This document shows positions 33,796-44,165 of a stretch of DNA of 64,000 bases, piece after piece. Position numbers and translations under genes: made by a program. Origin of the DNA: Chloranthus sessilifolius (taxonomy: Eukaryota; Streptophyta; Magnoliopsida; Chloranthales; Chloranthaceae); the NCBI GenBank assembly GCA_021018995.1, contig CM037597.1:35404936-35468935 (forward strand). Reading direction: 5' to 3'. Positions within the stretch are counted from its first letter, which is position 1. Every line of letters begins with the position of its first letter. The notes beneath the pieces were generated by a model. That model did no database searches and was not told the DNA's origin. It saw only the letters and a list, made by a program, of their open reading frames with translations.

Positions 33796-33914
33796 TACCT
33801 CCTGCGTCTACTTTTTCTTTTATTCCTGGTGCCGTCTATCATCATCGGGACTTGGGTGCTTTGTCAGCTAGCCCGGTGGTGATTGAAGGTCGCTTTGTAT
33901 CTACACATGTAAAG
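33796..33914 (+). other. Exon-like segment downstream of PMD
   Basis: Bounded by CTTTTAG and AAG/GTAATG, the segment is open in one frame (PPASTFSFIPGAVYHHRD, then SASPVVIEGRFVSTHVK). No second copy is present in the window for comparison. It may be an extra 3' exon of an alternative PMD transcript or a chance open stretch. Confidence 0.25.
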
Positions 33915-33940
33915 GTAATGCCATTAGTAATTTTTGTTCT

Positions 33941-33964
33941 CCCCCTTGCTAGTTGTCAAGGGGG
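33941..33964. other. Inverted repeat CCCCCTTG / CAAGGGGG
   Basis: Perfect 8-base arms separated by CTAGTTGT. On the sense strand of C the first arm reads as a purine-rich GCAAGGGGGAGAAC, so it could serve as an internal polypurine tract or as a stem-loop. Confidence 0.5.
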
Positions 33965-35264
33965 TAAGTAACTCAGACCGGAGCCTGGTAAAAAAGGTAG
34001 ATATATACTTTTTTCTTTTTTTTTTTCTCTTTTTTTTCTACTTCCTTTTTTCTCTTTTTTATAAAAGTAACACAACAGGGAAAGCAAATAACTATTGTAG
34101 CAATAAGAACTAAAAGTAAGAATAAAAAATAAAATAAAAATAAAATGCCCAGTGTAGGGGCATGATTGTATTGGCAGTACAGTGTCTTCGGTAGCTTTCT
34201 CTGCACAGTAACTTCGACGTTCTTCATCTTTTGGTGAACGAATCGGCGATTTTGATGTGATTCTCCTTTTAATCCAAAAAAATGCCCCAGCGTGTAGATG
34301 CAATGGAGCTTTTCTGGGCTTTTGATGAGCACTATGGGTCTAAGTGAAGTCGTGGGTATTTGGTGAGTTAGTCTTGGAGAGGGCATTCATCAATACTGTC
34401 ATCAAACTAGGAGAAGGTCTCTTTGATCAGGTCAGTTGCATATGGGGTTTATCTTAGGGGGGGTAGTGGTCATCCTATCCCGTGGTCATTAGGGAAAAGT
34501 ATGATAAGTATAGTAGGTGATTGCATCAGTCGTCATTCATGAGTTTTCGATTTCATTCCTTGGAATATCCTGCGAGGCTTCCAACTTATCATCTAAAATA
34601 TAAAAAGAAGTAGAAAAGGGATAAGGCTCAATGATGTGGGGAATAATTTGTACCTAAATCTTCACAAAAGAAATGAGTAGCAGTCTTTTTCTCGGGGGAA
34701 TGCGGGGTGCCATGATTGAGCTCTCCGTCGTGTTTCGGTACCATCAAAATCTCACATTCTATGGTTAGCAAGAGTTTGTCCTCCTCCAGCCACCTTACGA
34801 CAATATCTAGTAGTATAGGGATATCAGGGGTGCCCTCGCAGCTTGCTTATACACTTCTGGTGAAAGATGTCCTCATGGCCTGCTTATGCTTCCTTGAGCT
34901 CATAGACATGTTCATTCGTCGTAATGCTCTCGCTCAACTTTTGATATATAGATATATTTTGAAAGCATCCTGCTGGTGTAAGAATAATGAGTTTTGATTG
35001 AACCTAGCATCTTCATGTTTTTACTCTAACGTCTCCTCCAATGGCGGGGGAAGGGGAATGAGTATTAGGTGTTACTTATGCTTTTGAAAGAGATTGGGTA
35101 GGTGACTAGTCCTTTGTCAGATTGTCCGAATAAGAAGGTGGGCGATAAGTGAGAGGTCTCAAGAATATTCTAGGGATTAAAGGCATACAACCAATGAATG
35201 GGTCGTGACGACTACAGGGGTGATAACTATAAGTATTCAACCACGGGATGTGATGATCATAGGG
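33965..35264 (-). other. Spacer between integrase and the antisense PMD gene
   Basis: No conserved coding sequence is seen. A T-rich run lies at 34008-34065 and two minus-strand GGGGCATTTTT-like sites lie near 34145 and 34280. The longest open frame (about 137 codons, minus strand) is lysine- and hydrophobic-rich from the T/A run and has no recognisable motif. Confidence 0.5.
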
Positions 35265-36649
35265 CTAAGGGTAATATTTTCTAAAGTACATGGCATTCCA
35301 CAAGCTAGGGAGTTCTTCCCAGTCTTGGTTCGTCAGTTTGTAGGCATTGCCGGGGTATGCGGCTGTTATGACGTAAAGGCCTTCCCAGTTCAGTTTCAGT
35401 TTTCCTTTTGGATGGGCGTGTTTAGAAGGCATGACCTTCTTCAAGACTAATTCTCCAATATTGAAGGCTTGTTTAAGGACTTTCTTATTGTAAGCCTTGG
35501 CCACTCTCCTCTGATATACCTAAGCGTGATCAGATGCCCTTAGACGTGTATCATCGAGCTACTCTAGCAGTGTGATAGCTCATCATCGAGTTGAATCTAT
35601 AAGGATGGCGCTTGTATTTCATAGGGTAGGACGGCCTCCATCCTGTAGGTAAGGAGGTAGGGAGTTTGGCTGGTGGCCATACGAATAGAAGTCCGATAGG
35701 CCCAGAGTGCTTCTGGTAGTCGTTCAGGTTAGTCGGCTCCATTGCTTGTTTCTACTGTACGTTTCATAATTCGAATCAACGTTTTGTTGGTGGCTTCTGC
35801 TTGTCCATTTCCTTGAGGTTAGAATGGTGAGGAGTGGCGTAGATCGATGCTGAACTTCTTGCATAACTTCTTTGTCGTCTTTGTAATAAGCTGCGGTCCA
35901 TTGTTGGTGACAAATATCCGGGGCACTCCAAACCTAGTGATGATATTGCGCATGATAAACTTTATGAGCGTGGAAGCAGTGATTCTGACGTATGATTCGG
36001 CTTCTGCCCATTTAGTATAGTATTCGGTTGCTGTAAGTATAAACACGTGCTTACGAGTGTTCCCAACTATGTCTATGAAAGGTTCGATGATGTTGAAGGC
36101 CCACATCGAGAATGGCCATGGCGAGGTCATAGTATTTAATGCAACTGATGGAGCTTTGATGACTGCAGCGTGTTCTTGGCATTGCTTGCAGAATTGGATG
36201 TAGAGGTGGCAATCTCTTATCATTGTCGGCCAGAAGTAGCCTTGTCATGTAATTTGATCGGTAAGTCTCTGTCTACCGGCATGGGCACTGTAGGCGCTAG
36301 CGTGTGCTTCTCGGATGATGTATTGTCCTTCGACCGTTGTAACGTATCGTAGCAGTACTCTTTTAGTGAAGGCTTCTTTGTATAGTGTTTCGCTAAGAAT
36401 GCAGAATCTGGCACATCGGTTCCTTATAGTCTTTGATTCGATCTTTGTAGCATAGGGAGGAATGTACTGATGTTCGAGGAAGTTCCAAATGTCGAAATAC
36501 CATGGTTGCCAGTCGTCGGTTGGTGATCTTTCAAATATGAACATAGCGATTTCAGCTCTTGACTTGTCATCCTTTTCCGGAGTAATTGCTTCCTTTGATG
36601 TCGTGCTCGTGGGAAGGATTGGTAATTCTCTCTTGACGGTCCATGCCAC
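35265..36649 (-). pseudogene. Integrase, element C (catalytic Asp residues lost)
   Basis: Order on the minus strand: a pre-integrase region, zinc finger (REAHASAYSAHAG ... CKQC), catalytic core, then a C-terminal domain with GKLKLNWEGLYVITAAYPG, the GPY/F-like module. No chromodomain follows, which fits the non-chromoviral Tat/Athila clade. In the core the first acidic position reads AFNIIEPF (Asn codon 36092-36094) and the second VTNNGPQ (Asn codon 35903-35905), where gypsy integrases have Asp. Only the Glu (GQAEATN) remains. Stops also occur near 36240, 35820 and 35540. Integrase would join cDNA to target DNA; this copy cannot. Confidence 0.88.
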
Positions 36650-36699
36650 AACATGGGCGGGTACTGTTAATTTTTCTATGATGAAGGTTTTGGTACTTT

Positions 36700-38863
36700 A
36701 TCCAAGGGGTATCTGAATTACTGAGGCTAGTATAGCTAGGGAATCTGCAAGCTCATTTTTTGATCTAGGGATTTACGTAAAAGAAATTCTTTCAAATTTG
36801 TTTACTAAATATTGAGCAGTTTCTAAATATACCATTAGTCTCCTTTCCTTAGTTTTCCATTCTCCTATGACTTGTGAGATTACTAGCTTAGAATCACTGA
36901 TCGTTTTTAATTGTTTTACTCCTACTTGTAGTGCTGCTCGTAGTCCAGCTATGAAGGCTTCATATTCGACAACGTTGTTAGTGACTGGGAAATCTAGTTG
37001 AAAAGCTTTAGGTATGACAACTTCTTACGGGCTCAGGAGGACTATCCCAATGTCTTTTCCTTTGTAGTTTAGAGCGTCGTCAAAATAAAGGGTCTATGAA
37101 GTCTTATCGGGCTCTTCGTTATGAATTGTGAACAGGTCTTCATTGGGAAAATCCGCGTGTATAGGTTCATCATTTGGGAGTGGGAGGTTTGCGAGATAAT
37201 CAGTGAGGGCTTGTCCTTTAATCGATTTCTGCGTGACGTAAGTGATGTCGAATTCTTGTAATAGCATGTGCCAGCGAGTGATCTTTTCAGATGTTGCGGG
37301 CTTTTCGAATACATACTTCAGAGGGTCCATTCGAGCTAGTACTAATATCTTATGTTCTCCGAAGTAGTGTCGCAACTTGGTCGAAGCCCATATCAGTGTG
37401 AGACAGGTCTTTTCCATGGGAGTGTATTTTTGTTCGTATTCGACCATTGTCCTACTAAGGAAGTAGATAGCCTTCTCTCTCTTACTATCTTTTTCATATT
37501 ATCCCATAATTACTCCCATTGATTTGTCGTTTGCTGAAAGGTAAAGGATTAGGGGTCTTCCAGGAATTGGGGGTAATAGTATTGGTGGGTTAAGGAGGTA
37601 CCTTTTAATGTTATTAAAGGCTTGCTAGCACTAGTGATCCCACTTGTACTCGGTTCTTCCTTTAAGTAGTCTATAGAAAGGATTGTATCTGTCTGAATGT
37701 TGGGAGATGAATCTCCTGATAAATTGCAATCTTCCTATCAGGCCTCGTAATTTTTTGATATCACGGGGAGGTGGCATCTTAAGGATGGCTCTAACTATAG
37801 CAGCGCCAACTTCATTCCCTCGCTTGCTAACTATAAAGCTGAATAACTTTCTGGAAGTGACTCCGAAGACACATTTCCTTGGGTTCACTTTCAGCTGATA
37901 TTTTTTACCTCTTTATAGTACCAGTCGGAGTGCTTCAACATGTCTTGCCTGCATTTGGGACTTCACTAATATATCATCGACATAAACTTCTACGCATTTA
38001 TGCATCATATCGTGAAAAATAGTCATCATGGCGCGTTGATACATAGCTCCAGCGTTCTTAAGCCCAAAAGGCATGACGACGTAACAGTAAATTCCCTAGG
38101 GTGTGGTGAAAGAAGTCTTCTCTTGGTCGGACTTAGCTAATTTGATTTGATTATATCCTAAGAAACCATCTATAAAGGATAGCATCTCATGCCCAGCAGT
38201 GTTGTCGACTAGAGTGTCAATGTGTGGAAGTGGGAAGTCGTCTTTTAGGCATGCTTGGTTGAGGTTTTGAAAATCAATGCAAACCCGTACTCTTCCATCC
38301 TTCTTAGTGACAGGTACTATGTTGGCGACCCATTTAGGATAGTGGACAACACAGATGAATTTGGAGTTGTGTAACTTGTCAACTTCCTCTTTGACTTGAA
38401 GAGCTATTTGTGGGTGCATCCTACAAAATTTCTGCTAAACAGGCTTTACATCGGGTATTAAGACAAGACGATGTTCAACTAAATTCGAGTTTAAACAGGG
38501 CATATCTTCATAAGACCATGCAAAGGAATCGAGGTGTTCTTACAAGACTTATGCAATTTATTGGAGTTCCTTAGGATTGAGCGTTGCGCTAATCAACAGC
38601 TTTTTGGGTTTCTCTTTAGTGCCAAAATTAAGTTCTTCGACAGGTTTCGCGGCAGCTCAAGTTTGCTCATCGAAATGCTTGATAACCCATTGGAGGTCCT
38701 GCATCCCCTCGGCGACTGGTGTTCCTTCCTCCTCATCAGTAAGCTCATATATTGTGAAATTACTACACTGGAGATTCGATTTTGTGAGAATTAACCCTTC
38801 ATCGATGTAATTTATGACAGAGAGATCTTTCGTCAAGGCTACTGATTCTTCTCTCAAAGTCAT
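36700..38863 (-). pseudogene. Reverse transcriptase with two RNase H domains, element C
   Basis: The pre-RT segment has FAWSYEDMP. The RT palm shows VANIVPVTKKDGRVRVCIDF, LPHIDTLVDN, MPFGLKNAGAMYQRAM and the catalytic box YVDD at 37973-37984. The first RNase H includes YFLSRTM, TLIWASTKLRHYFG and WHMLLQEFDI. The second, archaeal-type RNase H (about 37080-36720) shows LYFDDALN, TNNVVEYEAFIAGL, ISDSKLVISQV and NELADSLA, so its Asp-Glu-Asp-Asp set is visible. Dual RNase H is a Tat/Ogre trait. About ten stop codons interrupt the frame (for example after TSFTTP at 38096). Confidence 0.9.
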
Positions 38864-39470
38864 GAAGTATCTCGTCAGATATGATCACCGGCTTGTTATT
38901 TAGTCGGGATGCTTTACGTCCTAGTGTAGAAGATAGGATAGTAGTCTCAGAAGAAAGGTCTCCTTGTTAATTGGATGATGGATTCAGGACGAAGGGTTGC
39001 CTTTCTTTTTTGAGGTTTTCTAAATTTTTTGAGTTTTATATTTTTAGTTTTTTAAGGTTTTCTACTTTTTCTATTTTTAAAATTTTTCATAGTAGATATG
39101 GTACAGGGTCGGTCACCTCAAGAGGCGCCGGGAGAGCTGCTTCCTCTAATTGAGGGAGCGAGACGGCCGCTGGAGCCGTTCGAGCGATTTTTTGAGAGAC
39201 ATGGACTTGTTCTGAAATTGGCATTTTTTTTTTGGAGTCCTCATCCAATGAGATATTCTGAATAAATGACGTGGGTGACAGGGGAATCGTAGTTTGGATT
39301 CCCTCTATCACATTGATTGCCTCTTCCTCAAAGAATCTCTGGAGATCATAATCTATCATTATCATCCTTGAAGATATGATATGGTTGCTCTTCTCGCGAA
39401 GGGGGGTCTCCTAAAGGATCCCTAGGAGGAGGGAGCTCTTTCTCTTGATCTTCATAATATGTCAAGATGA

Positions 39471-40015
39471 GTATGCATGCTCGGCAATGAGGCTGCTAAT
39501 GGTGAAGAACGCAGGGAGATTCCCAAGGGCATTCCCATCCTTCAGAATTGATGATAATATCAAGTTCACTTTCCTGATTTGATAAGGCTTGAAGTCTTTG
39601 GTTGGCTTGTTCTGCTAATTCGAGTGCGGGGAGGTCTATCCAATAGTCCTTATCATCAATTGGCGGAGGTCGCCACTCTTCCTCGAGCGATTTCCAAAAT
39701 ATTTGGATTTGTGGTGCATCTGGGGATGGAGTGTCTAGTTCAAACTCCTCTTCGAACTCTAAGAGTGGGACGTGGGCATTTCCTCTGGGGTTAGTCAACT
39801 GGCTATCAGAATTCTCTTCTTCTTGCGTCGATAACGGAGTCGGTGAGTTATTGCTTGTTTCCATCATTACAGGGTCGGAGCCGTTCACTTCTGTCATCAC
39901 AGAATATCAAATTTCACTAGAGAATTGCTCTAATATGTGAGTGCACGCATTGCAACGGGGTTGATATGGGTGAGAGATACAAAGTGAGTTCCACGGGCAT
40001 TCCCATCCTTTAAGG
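39471..40015 (-). other. Duplicated Cys/His module GWECPW...C...H...CxAC
   Basis: Two copies in the polyprotein between G-patch and RT: KGWECPWNSLCISH then QPRCNAC (about 40011-39945), and EGWECPWESPCVLHH then QPHCRAC (about 39542-39474). Spacing is C-x5-C-x2-H then C-x2-C. About 130 codons of acidic, Pro/Glu-rich sequence separate them. The pattern looks metal-binding, but I recognise no named family. Confidence 0.6.
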
Positions 40016-41275
40016 CCAAGGCAGAGGCTAATGTTATACGAGCTAAACTCCGCTTGTGAGGCATCATCTTCTTCCCACATTGAGTATAAATGTTCTCTAT
40101 TTCCTTGCGAGGTAGCTATGTGGAAGTCCTCATCATTAGTGGATTCCCAATCTTTTACTTGTGGGTCAGGCTCGGGAGGTTCTTCCTTCCTCCCCTCTAT
40201 GGGCTCTTTGAGATCAAACAAGGGTTTGACTCCTTCAAGGGGTTTATCAATGTCACCTTTTAGGTTCATCAAATCACTGAATACTTTAGCCATTTATTCA
40301 ATTTCCACTTCTTGAGATTTAGTGAAGGATACCTCTTTCTGCTTAGGTACATTGGCTTTCTCAGTGGTCCCGTAGACGAAGTGATCATATAGAGACCATT
40401 TTGGTGAGGTAGGAAACAAGTCGACTTGTGAGCCGTCCGATTGGTAACCCAACCCTATGTGCTTGCGTATTTTTGTTGGGACGACAGGTCCTATACGACC
40501 TTGCTTATTCTTTCTGAGTCCGGTATGAAGAATGTATCCAAGTTGGTACATAAGATCCCATCCCTTTGTTGCAGTGGGGTTGATGTCATAAAGCTTGGCA
40601 AGGTTTGGACCAACCACTCTCCTCATCAACTCTGGTCGACACGTCAAGGGAGAACTAGGATGGGTAGGGGGCAGACTTCCGCTACGATTGTCTCCTCTAG
40701 GATTCGAGTCCTTTGAATATGGCCTATATTCAACACCTAATCATGAGCCATTGGTATGCTCACCGCATAATCAGTGTCTATCTCCTGGAGGGGTGCATCA
40801 GCGTATATACGAATGATGGAGTCCTCATATAGGAACTTGATGCATTGATGATATGTAGACGTGACAGCCTTCATTGATTCTAACCACTTTCTTCTAAGAT
40901 GAGATTGTACGTGCTAGTAGAATTAGAAATATGGAAGGTGATGTCCTTTGTCACAGGTTCAAGGCAAACCTGGAGTTTAATAGTCCCTTTAACAAAATGA
41001 CGTGAGCTGTCATAAGCTATGAGTGACAGGGCCGAGAGCCTGGAGTCTTGTTCCTTGTATTCGAGCGTCTTTAACGTCGTGAGCGGATAAATATTGAGTC
41101 CTGCTCCAGTATCCACTAACCCATGAGGTACAGAGAATCCTCTAATAATGACTGTGAGATATATAGGAGTGGCACTCCCACGGAGTGACTCCTTAGGCAC
41201 GTCCGTGTCGGTGAACATAAGTGCTGGAGGTTGTGCCATGACCGAGGTGATTTGATGAAGCTCATCTAGGGTCAT
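39900..41275 (-). pseudogene. Aspartic protease and G-patch region, element C
   Basis: The protease has the active site LVDTGAGLNIYPL and the C-terminal STYNLIL motif (41275 to about 40880). A linker of about 80 codons with breaks follows, then a G-patch (40647-40530: GWDLMYQLGYILHTGLRKNKQGRIGPV). After it comes an acidic region with KEEPPEPDPQ. The protease would release gag and pol products. G-patch modules bind nucleic acid or helicases in other proteins and occur in several Tat-lineage elements. The DTG triad is intact here, unlike the DNG of the A/B family. Confidence 0.85.
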
Positions 41276-41948
41276 GTCCTCGTCTACCTATGTGTCCTCA
41301 AGTGTCCTTACCAACAATCGATGATGATCAGGGGATTTCTTGATGAGCTCTAATATAGATATCTGAGCTGGGATCTTTTGAAGGTGCTATAGTAGGTCGT
41401 ATTCTTGCCCTGGCTCGAGTGTAATCTTTTTGCATGGCCGATGAGCCTTAGGCGCGGGTGGTTGAAGTGGTTGAGGTGCGGGAATTAGCAGAGGAATGAT
41501 GTGAGGTGGGGGCAGAAAGTGAACCTCTCTTTCTCTTGCGTTCCCGTCTAGTTATGGTGCATTCGTGCAATCCTTATTTCGAGGGAAAGGAGGAGGTGGG
41601 TAATTGGTTTCGGATTTGAGAATTGGGCAAGTCGCCTATTGACTGAACCTAGCATGGCTCGACATCAATGTATTTGCAAAGCGAGTAAAATTAGAGGTTA
41701 GAGCGTGGGCCTGCACGACGCTGTTCCAAGGTGGGAGGTACTACGTGTAATCCTCTTCTTCTAGGAAAGCTGAGACTAGGGTCTCATGCGGGTCATAAAG
41801 TTTTTCTCGCTCGCCTTCCTTTATGTTTAGTGAGCAATCAACCTTCGTTTCGTTTTCTAGGTTGGGGCTCTTCCAAGTGACACTTTCTATCCACACAACA
41901 ACTTGGGCTACAGTTTGAAGAGCATGATCTCCAAACTCGGGTTCAGAA

Positions 41949-44055
41949 TTAGATGAGGGGGGGTGGTGAGGGTGTCGATTCAAGATTTGGAGGGGTTGAA
42001 GGTTCTGGTGGGGAACGATGGAGAAATGGTCTCCTGGCCTTAAAGGTGTGGACTCGTATCTGGGTGAATTTTGGATAGGGTGGTAGGTTTGGTGGAGCGA
42101 TGCGAGTGATCAAGGTCAAGGGATGTGGGGGTGAAAAGACTCCCACAGGGGTAGTAGGAGCGTTGGAGGGTTGGATGCGAGTGATTAAAGCGGAGGGTTG
42201 GAACGAGGGTTGACTGGAGAGATCTACGGTAGTGACCTGGGCCGGTGCCCCTTGGTTGTGATTAGGCATGGGGTTGTTTATGATCCCCAAGTTTTGTTGG
42301 GGTTGGTTGTCACTAGGGTTAGGATTCCTCAATGCTTCCCAATCAATTTGGTTCCAATCGCTCATGTCATAGATCACGTCTCGAGGACCTAACGGTCCTC
42401 TAAGCTGTGTCCAGTATATTGATGGAATGCATATTATTTACTGTAGTCTAGATTTGTAGGCCATGGGCGAGGTTTTTTTGGTGGGAATTGGAGGAGGTTC
42501 TGGGTGTTAAGAAATCGAAAAATATTGGGGATTCTATCAGGTAGAGGGGGATAATGTTCCCGCCGTAGTTGGTATGGGCCTTTAGTTGGATTAAAATTTT
42601 ACGGTGGGGGGACATTATTATAATTTGACGCGTGGGCCGGTCAGTTCTGTGTTGCTTTTTGGTTCTGATAGGTATTGGGGTATTGATTTCTATTTTGGTA
42701 TTGACCTTGACCCTGGTTTTGGCCTTGGTTCTGGCTTGCGTATTTGGATTAATTAGCACCATGATTCTAGTTGGTATACCGTTGTTGGTTTTGATTTTGT
42801 CCGAAGTTGCGCGGTTGGAAGCTACCGTTATTAGAACTTTGTCCTTGGTTAACAACGGTGTTGACCTATTCAATCCCTAAGGCTTTCTTATTATTTTTTG
42901 ACTTGGATTCGCTAGAGGAGCCTATTTTGGACGTAACGATAGATAGGGCAAGGTCTCCACCTTTAATGTGTCGTGCTAGTCGGGATGCCCGATAATGAAG
43001 TGCAATGAAGTCAGGGCAATCGCTTATGACGAGCACGCTCTTTAACAGTTCCCTAGTGTTGTCAATGATAATGTCAACTGAGTCCTTTTCTTTCATTGAG
43101 GTGCCGGTCCTCGTAGCAAGTTTTCTCCATCGAGCGACGAAGTCAACAAACTCTTTATCAGGTCCTTGCCTGGTGGCCATCAGGTCACTAAGGCTGACTC
43201 TCTCTTGGACAAAGTATTTGTATTGGTCTAAGAACTGACCAACTAAATCGTCAAAGGTTTCAATCTTATAGAGCGAGAGTCCCGCGGACCAGTCTAAAGC
43301 TTCCCCTTCTAATGAACGTTGAAAGTAGTGAATGAGAAGTCCCTGGTTGTCACGTATGGGCCGATAGTCATTGCAAAAGAGTGCCAAGTGATGGCTCGGA
43401 ATTCCCGTGCCATTATATTTGGAAAATTTTGGCGGTTTGAATCCTATAGGTAGGTTAAATTCGACATCCCTGCAAAATTTATCAAACCCGAATGAATAAC
43501 CAGGGTGCTCCCTCTTGGCCATGTACTCGTCAAGCATTTTTGGGAGATCTTCGATCTTAATGGTATTGTCCTTTGGCGCAAGCCGCAAGCTAGCCCTATC
43601 TAATGCATCGTCATTAAAGAATGTGTGAGCATGTTGCCATAATGATGCGGCATGAGCTGACATTGTACTCGGGGTAGGCGGTGGTCTTTCTTGTCGCTCT
43701 TGCTCTTCCAAATTGTGTTGTCCCCTAATGGTTTCATATGCAGCAGCCAATCCTCGAAGCAACTCTTCGGAGTCATCGCCTCCTCTTTGTATTCTTTGGA
43801 TGCTAAGTTATACGATTTGTTGAGTGGTGTGGGTTTGTTCAGAGCTATTATTTCTATCGTTATGGCTATTACTAGCATGCGGTGTAGAGAAGAGGTTCTC
43901 TTATTCACCAGTCATGTGAATTTCGGGTGTCATGGGCTAAAGGTATAAGGCGACTCTTCCTTGTATGCGAGGTTGTCATTAAATCCTCACTGCGGAGGGT
44001 CTCCTAAACTTACTGTACGTATGCCAGACATCTCAAGTCTTTGACGAAGACTCAT
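41949..44055 (-). pseudogene. gag, element C
   Basis: The probable start is ATG at 44055 (MSLRQRLEMSG). After a stop and a frame change it continues through TPEIHMTGE to the 298-codon open stretch 43762-42866. This contains the gag domain: FKPPKFSKYNGTGIPSHHLA, FQRSLEGEALDWSAGLS, FLDQYKYFVQ, FVDFVARWRKLA. A Gln/Asn-rich tract (QGQNQGQGQYQNRNQYPN) follows near 42700, then a degraded knuckle (YAFHQYTGHSLED) and a proline-rich tail beginning MSDWNQIDWEALRN (to 41949). It would coat the genomic RNA. Frame changes and stops after 42866 make it a pseudogene. Confidence 0.85.
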
Positions 44056-44142
44056 ATATCTAAAAAGGAATCTAAATGATACGATGAAAAAGGAAATAAG
44101 GAAATAAAATAAAACTAACTATCTATGAAAAAGTTTGCGAAA

Positions 44143-44162
44143 GCGTCCCATCGCGATTACCA
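44143..44162 (-). other. Putative primer-binding site of element C
   Basis: Three bases after the LTR end (ACCAACA, then GAC) the minus strand reads TGGTAATCGCGATGGGACGC. It starts with the TGG needed to pair with a tRNA CCA end. I cannot name the tRNA with confidence. The core ATCGCGATGGGAC recurs, in reverse sense, many times in the 3' part of the element. Confidence 0.65.
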
Positions 44163-44165
44163 GTC

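Noticed and set aside
42632..42880. A strongly hydrophobic plus-strand frame resembling a membrane protein
   Set aside because: It is the reverse complement of the Gln/Asn-rich tail of C's gag; CAA and AAT codons read backward give Leu, Ile and Val.
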